A stretch of DNA of 64,000 nt from Gnetum montanum (Eukaryota > Streptophyta > Gnetopsida > Gnetales > Gnetaceae). The stretch covers positions 2,011 through 66,010 of the forward strand of contig MNCI01030091.1 in assembly GCA_015680685.1 (NCBI GenBank). The letters are read 5' to 3'. Shown one piece after another: positions 11,100 through 22,929 of this stretch; position 1 is the stretch's first letter; every line of letters starts with the position of its first letter. A program made the translations under genes and the position numbers. Under the pieces are notes generated by a model, which was not told the DNA's origin, did not search any database, and was given only the letters and a program-made list of their open reading frames with translations.

Positions 11100-12240
11100 A
11101 CACAAATATCATTTGATGATGTCACTTGATCAATTGATCAAGGATGCCTAGATCTTGAACCTGGAAACCTCATAGAACATATAGCCACAATCAAGAGGAC
11201 CTTGGAATGACCAAATTGCATAGTTAAAACTCTAGACCTTGAAGCCAGTGACATTACTAAGGATCCCTAAGTAGAGGTCCCTATCACAACCCATAATGGT
11301 GAGGGAAAAACCTTGAAACTAAGTTCCTCTCTTAAGCCTATACTTGTCCATGATATCATCAAAGCTCTACAAGATAACATCAAAGACTTTGTATGATCCT
11401 ATGAAGATATGTTTGGACTCAAGCCACATCTCATTCAACACATCATACTAGATGCAAGCATAAAGCCTATCAAGCAAAAAGTTCGCAAGATTAGACTTGA
11501 TCTAGCCTTAGCAGTTCATGATGAAATTAAAAATCTTTACAAAATAGGTTTTATTAGAGATGTTGATTACATAGACTGGGTGTCCAATATCATGGCAGTT
11601 CCCAAGAAGAATGGGAGCATCCACATATACATTGATTTATATGAACTTAACAAAGAAACCATTAAAGATAACTTTCCCTTACCTAGTATTAATCAACTTA
11701 TTAATACAACTACTGATCATGCATTGCTATCCTTCATGGATGGATTTTCAAAATACAACCAAGTTAGGATCAACCTAGAACATCAATTATACATGAATTT
11801 CATGACTCCTTGAGGAACCTTTTGCTATACCATTATGGCTTTTAACATAAATAATGTAGGCACAATATATCAATAAGCTATGACCTACATTTTCAATGAT
11901 TACATGATAAGGTTTCTCAATGACTATGTTGATGATATTGTAGTGAAGTTAAAGATAGTCATCAACTAGGTCAAAGATGTAAACCTAGTCTTCCAACATT
12001 CTCTTAAGTATAAACCTTGGCTAAATCCTAAAAAGTGTTTCTTTGGTATCAAAACTGAAAAAATGCTTGGCATCATAGTCTTAGAAGTAGGAATATGTAT
12101 CAACCTAGATAAAGTTAAAGCCATAACCAACCTGTCAATACCTAGTAAACTCAAGGAAATATGTGGTTTGCAAGGTAGATTATAGTTCATTCGTAGGTTT
12201 ATCTTGAGGCTTATAGATAAGTTACAATCCATGCAATATT
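11100..12240 (+). pseudogene. pol: E: reverse transcriptase
   Basis: RNA-templated DNA polymerase of a Tat-like Ty3/gypsy element. The open stretch 11409-11813 holds fingers/palm motifs (IKQKVRKIRLDLA, WVSNIMAVPKKNGSIH, NFPLPSINQLI, LLSFMDGFSKYNQV). The catalytic box YVDD is intact at 11925-11936 in a FLNDYVDDIVVK context, followed by connection motifs (NPKKCFFGI, GIIVLEVGI, FIRRFI). In-frame stops at 11811, about 11874 and later, several of them TAG or TAA where Gln or Trp is expected, mark it as dead. The upstream 11100-11400 segment matches the pre-RT linker (GEGKTLKLSSSLKP). Confidence 0.85.
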
Positions 12241-12339
12241 TACTTAAGAAAGGAGTTCACTTTGAATGAATAGATGAGTGCCAAGTAGCCTTTGACAACG
12301 TTAAGCAAGAGTTAGCCTAGTTACCAAATGTTTACTAGC

Positions 12340-13077
12340 CTTAAAAAGACAATCCATTTTTCATATGCCTTGCAATCTCAAACACCTCCATTGCTTCCTT
12401 GCTTGGTCAAAAAAGAGAGGATGAAGAAAGGATGTCAATCTACTATTTAAGCCATGCATTAATAGCCTATGAGACTAGATATACCAATGTTAATAAACAT
12501 TGCTTGGCCTTAGTTTACTCTTTGAAAAAATGGAGGCATTACCTCTTTAGGATGTAAGTCAACATCATATGCAAAGACAATGTATTAATGGCCATTATAT
12601 CCCACATTTATGAGAGCATTTGAATAGCCCAATGGAAATCCATAATAGTTGAATTTAACTTACACTACATGTTACAAACTACAACTAAAGGCCAAGCTAT
12701 AGTCACACAACTAACTACCTCCCCAATTTAAGATAATGCAACCATAGATCCTAAGTTCTCAAATAATAAGTGTCAATGTTATTAATCATGTACCTAAAGG
12801 CTATGCAGCCATTATGCATTTTGACGAAGCTTTGACTATGCATGAAGCTACTACTGTTATCATCGTCATACTCCTAGTAAAATCCAATCTTTAACCTATC
12901 ATTTTGAGTTTCCATACATCAATACTATCATAGAATATAAGGGACTAATTAGAGGATTGATGATAGCTCGTGATCAAGGATATATAACTTTAATCATAAA
13001 AGATGACTCTCAACTAGTGGTGAACTAGGTAATCGATGTCTAAACTTATAAGGCCAAACACTTGTTACCTTACTATA
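12340..13077 (+). pseudogene. pol: E: RNase H and first part of archaeal-type RNase H
   Basis: The first RNase H is at 12340-12665: FFICLAISNTSIASLLGQK, then SIYYLSHALIAYETRYTNVNK, LALVYSLKKWRHYLF and QWKSIIVEFNLHYM. The second, archaeal-like RNase H starts near 12800 with IMHFDEALT (Asp of the active site), IIEYKGLIRGLMIARDQGY (Glu) and DDSQLVVN (Asp). It is cut at 13077 by insertion of A1 within the segment that follows the third catalytic residue. The C-terminal part resumes at 19306. Possession of both RNase H domains is the Tat-lineage hallmark. Stops include TAG at positions expected to be Gln. Confidence 0.8.
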
Positions 13078-13214
13078 TGATGAAGTATCCAGTGGACAAC
13101 ATTGACTAGGCCATGTCGATGAAGCCCCGTCAATGTGGCCATGTCAACATGACCCCATCAATGCATCTTTCCATGGATTGATGTGGCCTCATCAATGCAG
13201 AGTTCATTTTCCAC

Positions 13215-13222
13215 TATAAATA
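13215..13222 (+). promoter_or_regulatory. LTR TATA box (A1 5' LTR)
   Basis: TATAAATA after the U3 repeat cluster. The matching copy in the 3' LTR is at 18559-18566. Confidence 0.7.
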
Positions 13223-13839
13223 TGCATGCACCCAACACATTTAGAACACTTTTTGGTTCAAGTTGTAGCAAAGCTCTTACAATTTGTTTTCATAGGAGTT
13301 AGACTATTTTTCCTAAGTGCATGCCCACAATGTGATGCTTGTATTTGTACGAAACCCTTATTTGAGTGTGATGTACTTGGACACGTACATGATCGGCAAT
13401 AAATATTAAGATCACTTCATCATTGCAGCATTCACTTAGTTTTAATTATTTAATTGTTATTGTTATTTATTGTTTTCTTAGTTAATATTTCTTTACCGAC
13501 ATTTACTATTCTTGTTGTTAAATGCAGAATGAGTATGACTTAATCACAAACATTGAAGTGTAACTACTTGGTAACCTAGTAGCGTATCTAGGAGTGCTCA
13601 TGTAATGTGCACTTGGTAATCCCAGAAGTAGTACATGAGGTCCAAGATGCGTACAGATGATTAAGGATGGATGCTCGTCACACTTAGGCTAGCTTAGACT
13701 TCATTTCCTATTGTGTATTAGTTAATCAAGATTATTTTCCATTGTCTTTAGGAGTAGCCTAGTGTTAGAAATCATATCATACGCCTCATTCTAGACTAAA
13801 CCATACATGACAAAGCAAATACTAGTCTAGGTGGGAAGA

Positions 13840-13890
13840 NGACATTTACTATTCTTGTTGTTAAATGTAGAATGAGTACGACTTAATCAN
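13840..13890. other. Patch between single Ns: likely assembly artefact
   Basis: Single unknown bases at 13840 and 13890 bracket 49 bases that repeat, with two C/T differences, the LTR segment 13498-13546. The 3' LTR has different sequence at this place (about 19178-19250: gacaatgaaccacaatc and so on). So LTR sequence is missing and a copy of another LTR part sits in its place. Confidence 0.75.
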
Positions 13891-13953
13891 AGATCGTGCA
13901 TGAACGCTTATGATTCATATGGTTGGACATAGGGGTACCTCACTGCTCATCAT

Positions 13954-13971
13954 TGGCACTGTTGCCAGGGA
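13954..13971 (+). promoter_or_regulatory. Primer-binding site of A1
   Basis: TGGCACTGTTGCCAGGGA lies one base after the LTR end. Close variants follow the 5' LTRs of B1, C and D1. The sequence resembles the site of Athila-type elements usually assigned to a tRNA-Asp primer. Differences look like C-to-T decay. Confidence 0.85.
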
Positions 13972-14082
13972 TGGTGCTAGTTATCTAGATTAGTTATATC
14001 ATACAATATTGCTGTAATAAAGCATTAACGATATATCTTTTAGGAAAGAAATTGATTTCAAATAAGTCACACACAATTCACA

Positions 14083-16085
14083 ATGATGTATGTCTCACAA
14101 GATGATGTTAATGCAACAACTAGCAAGGCAATTCATTGGAGAATCAATGAAATATATGATGATGATGAAGCTTGGAGTACTCAATCTTATGTAGGAGTTT
14201 CATATGTTCATAGACACCCCAACGATACTCAAGGATTCTTGTCATCCAACCCTGACACCTCTAGTGAGGATGGGACATCCCATAGAATGATGGGTCCCAT
14301 AAGGCCTAGGACCCTCTCAATAGTTAATAAGAATTTATTAGGGGATGATTGGGAGACTTAAAAAAGTCATGATGAGTCTTCCAATCCTTTCTTTTCCTCT
14401 GCTCCTTCAACTTCAAGTCAAGAAATGGATGACCATATCTCTAGGGGTCAACGTAGAAATAGAGATCTAACCTATGGGCAAAGTTAGGAATGCCAACATG
14501 AACAAAGACAGCATCATTCCAAGTCACAAATGCATAACTTACTTAGTGACGATGAACCTCTGCTGGCCACTAAGAGTCTAATGCATGTACAAGAGGCTAT
14601 TCGAATATCCCGTAGGCATCATAAGGAAAGTCGTCTACCCAGGCTTAATTTAAAAATCTTTTCCAAGTTTTCAGGAGGCTATGATTTAGATCCACAATAA
14701 AATTTACAAACCTTCTATGATGCCTATGCATTGAACAATATTGATAATGGGTGCAAAAAACTTAAGCTCTTTCCTATGACACTCATTGGCCAAGAAAAAA
14801 TATGGTATGGGTCTTTAAAGCTGAAATTAATTCGCCATTGGCCAACAATGGTAGAACTCTTCAATGAAAGATATCAAACCTATGCAAGAGTGTTAGCCTT
14901 GAGGAGACAAATCCAAAACTGGAAACAAGGGAAACATGAACCTTTGGACATGGCCTTAGAAAGATATTATTTGTTGCTAACCAATTTCCCAAGCAATGCT
15001 TTCTCCTAGGAAAGGCTAATGTATCACATCATGGATGGGCTCCGTAACAAAACAAGGAAGACCTTAGGGATGTATGCCCTAGGTCAACTATATGAGCTAT
15101 GAACCCACTAATTATAAGAGCTTATTAAGCGGGTAGCAAAAGAAGAAGGAGAAATGGCTAAATGGGAGAGTGTTAAAAGATTTCAATAGGGCCAAAATCT
15201 CAAAATAGCAAAGGTCCATGATCATAAAGAGGAGAAGTCAACTCACCTTAAGGAGGTGAAACCATTTCTATCTTTGCCAATACTACAATCAATAGATGAA
15301 ATTGAGGCAAAGATCAATAGGATGATGGAATGGATACATGAAAAATGCAAAGAATATGCCAACATTATTAGAGGTGGAATCATGCCAAACCGAGAAATAG
15401 GACAGGACACCACTAAACAATTGGAAACAAGGGTTGAAGAAAATAAGGATAAGAGCTCAACTATGAATCACACTTATCAATGTGATGTTCATATGCATGA
15501 TCATCCCAAAGGCCAATGTCCAATCTTATCACATTTACATGAGTGTTGGAAAGAAATTTTACATTTAGATTTCATACAAAAATACCATGTTCAACCACAG
15601 TGGCAAAACCCCAAATCAAGGGGGAGGCCACTGTTAAACTAGTCATACCCTTCATACCATCCAAACCCAAGCCCTTGTTATGTTCAGCATCCTATTCTCT
15701 TAACTAGATCAACATCCTCTATTTCACATCATCGTTATCATTCTCTTGAGTATTATCAATCCATGTCTTCTCCAACAAGATCACCATCTCATGTTCTTTG
15801 CACTTCTCCTCACCCTCAATATTCTCATCATTCACCTCCTTCTACCTTGCCACCAGTTGTGCTATAAGGTTTTGCATCACAGCATCAACCCATGAACATT
15901 ACTTGTGCTACTACTATCAAAAGTAGTGGAGGTCCTCCGCAATGTCGAAATTGTCATTTCTTTAGGCATGACCAAAGAAAGAGATAGCATAGTTCTAAAA
16001 CCACTACATCTTCCAACTTAGCATAAGCCTAGCACTATGATGCATCTTCCTCCTCAAACTCAATGCCTCTTGTTACCTATCTGGG
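14083..16085 (+). pseudogene. gag: A1: Gag polyprotein
   Basis: Structural capsid/nucleocapsid protein, about 665 codons in a single frame, interrupted by stop codons but by no obvious frameshift. It starts at MMYVSQDDVN soon after the primer site. Core Gag signature near 14650-15100: KIFSKFSGGYDLDP, KKLKLFPMTLIGQ, IRHWPTMVELFNERYQTY, LRRQIQNWKQ, ERYYLLLTNFP, RLMYHIMDGLR. A zinc-knuckle-like CDVHMHDHPKGQCP lies near 15480, then a Pro/Ser/His-rich tail and a second Cys/His cluster (CRNCHFFRHDQ) near 15943. Stops include TAA 14359, TAG 14485, TAA 14698, TAG 15007, TGA/TAA/TAA near 15103-15117 and TAG near 15187. Two of them are shared with B1. Confidence 0.85.
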
Positions 16086-17800
16086 CCACCAATTAATGCT
16101 CCAACAACCATGCAACCCAATGAATATAACCACATAGGGAGACATATCGATCCTTGCATATCATCTTGCGGTCACAGGTGTCATAGTGGGTTAACTCCTT
16201 ATCACATGACTACATCTTATAATTTTCCCCATTATGCAAACTTTAACCACATGTGTGAGCCTCAATTTGGGTACATTCTAGCCAACGCATCAAAAGACAT
16301 GAGTGGTTTGGATATGACCATAATCCAATATTTCCCACATGCGTGGATATGCATTTTCTATTTATTAATTCTAGCCATGCTCAAAAGTTTAGTTATGGGG
16401 GATATCCTCCATTCTAACAAGTAGAATTAGTAAATGATTTTCCTTTTCTTTTATTTTACAATTTTTCATTTCCATTTTATTGTTTTCTCTTTTTAAGGGT
16501 AATCTCATCAGTGAATAAAATACTTATGTGACTTATCGGTTGAGGTATTGTTCTATGCTATCAAGGCTCTCAAGTGATTAATTATTTGGATAGTGAGCCC
16601 ACTACATCCACCCATCCATTCTATTGATAAGAGGTTCTACTTTGGGTATGATGATATTCTTGTCATCATTAAAACTTAAAGTAATTTTGTGCTTATTATG
16701 CCCAAAGTAAAAATTGATGGACTAAGAGGGAATGACCAGGGTGTGACATCAAGGGAACTTGTGAATTCCTTTGGTGACATCTGTAGGTGCTATCATGTAG
16801 CTTGGTTGTACTAAGGTCCTTGTAGATCTAACAAAAAATAGGAGTAAGAGTAATAAGGTGCTTAATAAAGAAACTCAATGTTGTTCTGGGGGTCCCACTG
16901 GAAAGACATGCACCCATGCATGAAGGTTGGTAGCTTCTCTAGATCACTTTTAGAAAAGAAAAAGTGCCAAAGTGGCTAGAAGAAGAAAGAGAAAAAAAAA
17001 CATCAAAGAAAATACCAAAGAAGAACTTGCTGCAAATAAATTCCAAATCACTCCTCCCTTGAAAAAAATGCCAAGTGATCATATGCCTTGTTTTCATGGT
17101 GCTCTTATGGTTGTCCATCATTGGATGAAATGATGCAATGTCACCGATCAAATGCATGGACTTAGTCTTGATTTTGGAGTGAAAGGCTAATGGTACTTTA
17201 ATCACACATAACACTTAGGATCCATTGTGCCCAGGGAAAGTTACCTCATGCCCTGATCTCTACAATCCCTTCTATGATTCGTTTCACCTTACTATCTAAA
17301 TATTTCTAACTTGTGTCTTGTGTGGCATAGAACCTATACCTCATTGTGGTGGTATCTACATGTGTGTGTTTTGTTGTGCTAGTATGGATTGCATTTAACC
17401 CTTCTAGTGCCTACAGACATTTTAAGGTGTGGTTACACAAGGGCATTATAGGTTGAAACCTACTTTGGGGAGGATCCACTTGTGTGATTTTTGTAATTTG
17501 TACTTATTGCACATCACCACATCATTTTATACCCTCTAAGTGCTCCATTGTCAAATCTATTCTTTCCTTTGTCATCATTTTATAAAACGTTCCTTCGAAT
17601 CAGCACATGTTCTTTTTATGTATCACCTAAACAGATTAGGTCCGACATTAAACTTTTAGGGCACCTTCCTTGAAAAATATCTAACTCTATAATCACACTA
17701 AATAATGAATTAAACATTTATTAAAAGCAATGATTAGGGTATAAGATAACTGAATTTCTTTAAACAACCTTACTAACAATTGGTCCTTGTATGATTACAA
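16086..17800 (+). other. A1 spacer between gag and aORF
   Basis: No pol domain is present where relatives carry 3-5 kb of pol. The stretch holds a frame-shifted Gag tail to about 16420, a T-rich block (16430-16500), and untranslated sequence shared with B1 46620-47900 and with the spacers of C and G (for example the block near 16740, 'tgtgacatcaagggaactt'). A splice-acceptor-like tgattacaa lies just before 17801. Confidence 0.65.
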
Positions 17801-18226
17801 ATGGTCCCTAAAAGAGGATAACAAGGAGGACCTTCTTAAGGTGCAACTAAATGCCCAAGAGAGGCAAAGGCCAAGGACCTCCTATAGAACATGCAAAGTA
17901 GGAGGCACAATCATTTAGCATCCATTAGAAAACTCCTATCACTGCACAATATGACCAAGCAAGAGGTGGAGAGGTTAGGGCCAAAACCTATGAAGAGGAA
18001 TGATGGCTATTTGCGGCATAGTATGTCAAGGCCAATCAGATGTTCCCACAACTGTCGTGCTCATGGGAGGTGCTGACTCCATCAACTATTGGAACATTAG
18101 CATGGATGACACACGATCCATAGACCGAAGAAGAAAAGCTTTAGGAACTCCTCCAAAGACATCCATTTCCAAAGGCTAGAGCACAAGATAAGGGGAAGAG
18201 ACCCATGGAGGAGCCACCACTACCAT
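17801..18226 (+). pseudogene. A1: internally deleted additional ORF
   Basis: It begins MVPKRG after tgattacaa (a decayed tgattacag acceptor), matching the MAPKHGQQEGP start of B1's aORF. About 60 codons later it switches to a C-terminal part (QMFPQLSCSWEV, GTLAWMTHDP, AQDKGKRPMEE) that corresponds to the last 70 codons of the B1 aORF at 51128-51318. The roughly 850 codons between, including the long coiled coil, are missing. It is interrupted by stops. Function of the family is unknown; an envelope-like role is only inferred from position. Confidence 0.6.
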
Positions 18227-18410
18227 GAACCACATGAGTTCCAACAATTTTGCATATGGTGCTCTGTGTCTGTGTCCCAATTTTTTTTTGTTTAATTCCA
18301 CACTATGACATGAGTAAATTCCTAGTTAGTCAACAATCCCATACCTATCCACTATGTAATTAATTAAACTCGTTCTCATTTTTTTGACTTAAGGATACAT
18401 TATTACTCAG

Positions 18411-18421
18411 TCATGGGGGTA
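18411..18421 (+). promoter_or_regulatory. 3' polypurine tract of A1
   Basis: TCATGGGGGTA immediately before the LTR start TGATGAAGCATC. Confidence 0.85.
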
Positions 18422-19305
18422 TGATGAAGCATCTAGTGAACAATGTCAACTGGGCCATGTTGATGAAGCCCTGTCAATGTGGCCACGTCAACGTGACCCC
18501 GTCGATGCATCTTTCCACGTGTTGATGTGGCCTCATCAATGCAGAGTTCATTTTCTGCTATAAATATGCATACACCCACTGCATTTAGAACACTTTCTAG
18601 TTCAAGTTGTAGTGAAGCTCTTGCAATTTGTTTCTGTAGGAGGTAGACTATTTTTCCCAAGTGCATGCCCATAGTGTAATGCTTGTAATTGTACAGAACC
18701 TTTATTTGAGTGTGAGTACTTGGACACACACATGATTGACAATAAAGATTGAGATCACTCCATCATTGTAGCATTCAGTTAGTTTTAATTATTTAATTGT
18801 TATTGTTATTTATTATTTTCTTAGTTAATATATCTTTATCATCATTTAATATTCCTATTGTTAAATGTAGAATGAGTACGACTTAATCACAAACATTGAA
18901 GTGTAACTACTTGATAACCCAGTAGTGTTTCTATGAGTGCTCAAGTAATGTGCGCTTGGTAATTCTAGAAGTAGTACACGAGGTCCAAGATGCATATGGA
19001 TGATTAAGGACAAATGTTCATCACACTTAGAATAGCTTAGACTTCATTTCCTATTTCTTATTAGTTAATCAAGATTATTTTCCATTATCTCTAGGAGTAG
19101 CCTAGCCTAGTATTAGAAATCATATCATACACCTCATTCTAGACTAAACCAAAGCAAATACTAGTCTAGGAGGGAAGACAATGAACCACAATCAACGTGT
19201 AACTATCTAGATACCATAGCTAGTTCATCTACAAAGTTCAACTGGATCACACGTGAATGCTTGTGATTCATATGGTTGGGTATAGGTGTACCTCGCCACT
19301 CATCA
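18422..19305 (+). repeat. 3' LTR of A1
   Basis: 884 bp, TGATGAAGCATC to cgccactcatca, co-linear with 13078-13952. TATAAATA is at 18559-18566 and aataaagatt at about 18741. It keeps several CpGs (for example ggccacgtcaacgtg) where the 5' LTR has TG or CA. Confidence 0.9.
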
Positions 19306-19904
19306 CTATAACCTAGCTAAAACACTTATCCAAAAATTTATAAAGGTTGACATTCAACATGTTCCTTGGAAAGAAAACACACTTGCTAATGCTATTGCTA
19401 TGCTCACCCTAAGTGTGGCTTCTAAGATTTTTAGTAAGTTACCTTCCATGACCAAAAATTTTTCTTAATCAATTACCCAACATACCAAAAGTACTTCTGT
19501 GGTAGTCATAGATAACATGTCTCAACCTAAATGATATGATGATATCAAATTCTACCTCATGCATAGTGAAAATCATTAAAACCTTAATGCTTCTCAAAAA
19601 GATATTATTCATAAATGATTAAAACATTATGTCATTATAGCTAATACATTATGTTGAAAATATCATGATCACATTTTGTTGGTATGCTTAAGCAAAGTAG
19701 AGGCCCACACAAATTTGCACCAAGTACATGATGACATATGTAGAGGACATATAGGGCAATGAGCCATGGCCACTAAGATTAGACACTTAGGATACTATTA
19801 GTGTTACATAGAAAGTGATTACATGCAAAAGGTAAAGACTTATGACACTTGCCAATAGCACATCAATATAACACATGTGTCATCAACAAAATTGCATACA
19901 ACAC
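19306..19904 (+). pseudogene. pol: E: end of archaeal-type RNase H and integrase zinc-binding region
   Basis: The E reading resumes after one copy of the ctata duplication. KTLIQKFIKVDIQHVPWKEN and LANAIAMLTL (19316-19410) form the typical RNase H C-terminus (HVPR..N..ADALA..A in relatives). Integrase follows: the HHCC zinc motif is visible as His near 19728, CRGHIG near 19739-19756 and YDTCQ near 19843, with Ile/Tyr-rich spacing between. The reading stops at 19904, where the F insertion begins. Several TAG/TAA stops occur. Confidence 0.75.
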
Positions 19905-19909
19905 ATATC

Positions 19910-21423
19910 TATAGTGACTAAAAAATTCGATTGCTAGAAAATCGATGATCTCAAAGTAATAGCTTTTACCCCAAATCCCTAGGGCATCTGAAAAAATGGG
20001 ATTCAAGGTGCCCTGAACAGTCCAACAAATCACCTAGGGACTTAGAGGAAGGTAAACAAGATTGTAAAAATAAAAATACAAAAAAATACAGATATGGAAA
20101 ATTAAAAGTAAGTGCAGATTGCACACAAAACTAGAAATGTTAAACTTTATTAGAAAAGCATAAAGAACAAGTTTGAGGAATGTGTATAAAAATATGCCTA
20201 GGGTAGTAGGAGGGTTCACTTCGATGGGATCTTGGAATTCATTACTCCATGATCTAGATGCTCAACAACTCCTAATGCTTTCGAACCTTTGTTTCCCCTT
20301 ACACTAGATCTATAGGGGATGTGTTACTACTAGGGGTTGAGAAAAGTAAGAAATTTAGCTGCCAAATTGCTTCATGCTAGGGATTGGAATCCCCAAAAAT
20401 GCAGCATTGACAACAAAAGTCTACAATTCTCAAGGGGGATTGCAAAGGCTATAATGCTTCCATGTTGGGGTTCAAGAGAATGCAATCATGGGAGATTTCA
20501 AGAGTTCTTGAGTGCCTAAAAATGCCGAAGTGTGGAAATAAAAAAAATTTTGAATTTCCAAAGAGTCTCTAGATTGTGAAACTATAAAAATTCTAGAACC
20601 TTGAAATGGTATTGGGGTATAGCTTTTATAGGTTTTTTTGCCTTAATTTTTGTTGCAAATTGGCTATGGTTTGGCTACAAATTTTGGCTATGCTTCAAAT
20701 GGGGTAGGTGCCAAAATTTGGAAGATTACCATATATAGTAGTGCCAAACCCCCATGGCCATTTCGTTTACTATAAATAATAATGGGAGGATGGCATTCAC
20801 ATTGGAGATAGATCTTCTATGCTAGGCCTTCAACCTTCTATGTTGGCATGTTGGATCAATGCTGGAGTACAAGACATGTTGAAATTTGATCTTTGTGGCT
20901 TCCATAGTAGGGGCATGTAGTTTCCACACTAGGGGAAGCTTCCACATTGAGGAGGAAAAACTTCCATGATTGGGGTAAGATTTCCATGCTAGGGGAAAAC
21001 TTCCACACCAACAGGGTGGAAGCTTCCACTTTAAGGAGGGTAAGGGGGGGAAGGTTTTTTTCCATGCATCCAAGCTAGAGGTAGGTGAGCATTTCTCCCA
21101 TGCATATAAGTTGGAGGTAGGTGTCTTCAACATAGAAAATGATATACCCTCCATAAAACCTATCAAAATGCCAATTTTGGCATTTCAAAAGGAATTTTTA
21201 GACTCCTCCCCCATACCCCCCAAAGACCAAATATAGACATGACATTTTTCACTTGGGGGATGAGGCTTTGACCACTTATGAGGCATTTGTCAGCTCCAAA
21301 AGTGTAAAGTATGTGAGATTGCACCTCATGGGTTACAATCCTCACATTTACAATGAATTTTTGCCTTGATTTTCATGGGATGAGGTTACAAAGGTTATAA
21401 AATGTAAATTTAGTGGTGTTTCA
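19910..21423 (-). repeat. Left LTR of F (3' LTR in F's orientation)
   Basis: 1514 bp, from TATAGTGACT (terminal TG decayed to TA) to ggtgtttca. It is co-linear with 36287-38010 throughout, for example the 'atccctaggg' block (19976 and 36351), the 'gaatgcaatcatgggaga' block (20478 and 36854) and the 'caaatttagtggtg' end. Near 20930-21060 are imperfect 'ttccatgctaggggaaa' repeats, and at 21065-21135 two minisatellite units that are expanded in the other copy. Open frames inside (20337-20519, 20822-21166) are LTR sequence, not genes. Confidence 0.85.
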
Positions 21424-21441
21424 ATGGCTCCTCTTTGTTGG
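21424..21441 (-). promoter_or_regulatory. Polypurine tract of F
   Basis: Read on the minus strand this is CCAACAAAGAGGAGCCAT ending at the LTR start TGAAACACC. The purine stretch AAAGAGGAG is of the size expected. Confidence 0.5.
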
Positions 21442-21507
21442 TTTCTAGAGGATTAACCTAAGAGGCATCAACAAAGAATAAAAAGCACCATTGCAGGTCC
21501 ACCACCA

Positions 21508-21835
21508 CTATCTTTATTGTTGCATACACTATCATGATCAGGTACAACAATGCTTGCATAAAGATCCATATACTCAATGACTCCTACTCTAGGCACTCAG
21601 GGAAAAATTCTAACTTTCAAATGGAAAAAATGTAAGAGCTCCACTGCAACTACAATCTCTACTTTCCATAAATGCAACTACACTTGTGTATTTATAGCTG
21701 AATATAAGCACTACATTGATGGGACCACATTAACACATGATATGATGTGTCAATTAGGCCTCATCAATGAGGCCCAAATGATGAGGTCCCATCGATGAGG
21801 TCTCATCAACGTAGTTGATAGAACACAACTCATCA
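21508..21835 (-). repeat. Truncated D-type LTR fragment inside F
   Basis: Matches the U3/R half of the D1 and D2 LTRs on the minus strand: 'caatgactcctactc' block, reversed TATA box TATTTATA at 21689-21696, the 'atgaggtcccatcgatgagg' U3 repeats and a proper LTR end ...actcatca at 21835. The U5 half is missing. Confidence 0.7.
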
Positions 21836-21849
21836 GCTTGGCTTAGTAA

Positions 21850-22740
21850 CCAAGGCTCTAAGTAGTACAATTTTGACTTGATAAATTCATATACTACTCA
21901 CTTGTAGATGGCCAAGAGGTGAGTTTTAGCAATAGGCTCTGGAATCTTGTTGAGTGTTGAGTTCCACCTTTAGATGAACTATTTAACTGGTTCAAGTGGT
22001 CCTTGCCTTACCTTCATCAGTTGATTGAATGTGGCATTCAACTTCAAGTTGTATCTAAAGCAATTGACAATTTGGTTGTTCAAGTCCTCAAGGGAAGAGA
22101 TGAAACCCCTAGGCAAGGTTCAATACCAATCTAGGCCTTTCCCTTTAGAGACATGGGAAAAATCCTCAGTATCATATGAGGCCAAGGTTGCAAGAAGAGG
22201 CACTTAGACAAGAAACTTACTAGATGTGTGTTTGACCCCCTTCATCATTGTATTTGGTGAAGTTTGAAATAGCTAGGCCTATAGACAAGGTTATTTGAGG
22301 AATCATAGGACTTATAGGATCATCTTAGTAGAAATATAGAACCTTAACCATTTTAGTTTTATTGTATTTAAATTTTTCCAACTCTTCATTAAGGTTTTGG
22401 ATCATTTGAAAGGCTTGATCCAAGCCTTGAGGCATCCCCATGGGCTACATTTTTTGCATTGATGGTTGGGGAAGAAGTTGTGAGACTTGTGGTTAAGAGG
22501 CTTGTGGCCTTGCGATAGGTTGTGATATCAAAGAAAGAGGTTGGGTTATGATGGTCATAAGCAAGCCAAATAAGGAAAAGGATGTTTGTGCAAAAACTTG
22601 AGGCACATAGAGGAAAAATGGGGTATGAGATGCTTATGTTTCATGGGATCCCAATGAGGGTCCCATTGGCATGGTAAAGGAAGATAATGATGTAGACATC
22701 ACCGTGGTTAAATGAACAAAGTTAGGTTGTGTGGAAAAGG
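21850..22740 (-). pseudogene. gag: F: Gag remnant (Tat-like)
   Basis: Minus-strand translation shows the Gag core of Tat-type elements: LAISNFTKYN near 22270, LPRGFISSLEDLNNQIVN near 22100, FRYNLKLNATFNQLMKVRQG and PLEPVK near 22000, and RWNSTLNKIPEPIAKTHLL near 21920. Upstream is a Gln/Pro/Met-rich linker (QGLDQAFQMIQNLNEELEKFK, about 22360-22430). Multiple stops are present. Its N-terminal continuation was separated by the D1 insertion at 22925-34881. Confidence 0.7.
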
Positions 22741-22929
22741 ATACTGATGAGAATAAGGATGTGGATTAGGACATGGGTTGTGTCTAGTGCATGGTGATGT
22801 TGGATGTGGACCTAAACATGGTAGGATGGATAGAAGAAGAGTTAGGTTTAGGGATTGGTTTCATTGATGAGGTAGGAAATGTGGAGTTGGACATGGTTTT
22901 TTGGGAAGCCGAAATTTGAAAAAGACTAC

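Larger units (their letters stand above)
13078..13952 (+). repeat. 5' LTR of A1
   Basis: 875 bp, TGATGAAGTATCC to ctgctcatca. U3 carries a cluster of gtcaatgtggcc / gatgtggcctcatcaatg motifs, then TATAAATA at 13215-13222 and aataaatatt at about 13395, and a conserved U5 side. It is directly followed by the primer-binding site. A 49-bp stretch between two N characters (13840-13890) is out of place. Confidence 0.9.
13078..19305 (+). mobile_element. Element A1: Athila-like, gag-only (non-autonomous) LTR element
   Basis: Structurally complete 6.2-kb element with LTRs 13078-13952 and 18422-19305, primer-binding site, gag, a shortened additional ORF and polypurine tract. The flanking 5-bp target duplication is ctata at 13073-13077 and ctata at 19306-19310, perfect. 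The 4.5-kb interior has no protease, RT, RNase H or integrase, so movement would have needed enzymes from a relative such as C or D1. It is inserted in the second RNase H of element E. Compared by eye, the first 270 bases of the two LTRs differ at about one base in seven, nearly all transitions, so the insertion is old. Confidence 0.9.

Noticed and set aside
20822-21166. 114-codon minus-strand frame with repeated Trp-Lys-Leu-Pro motifs
   Set aside because: Falls in the repeat region of F's LTR. The same LTR part in the other copy reads differently.
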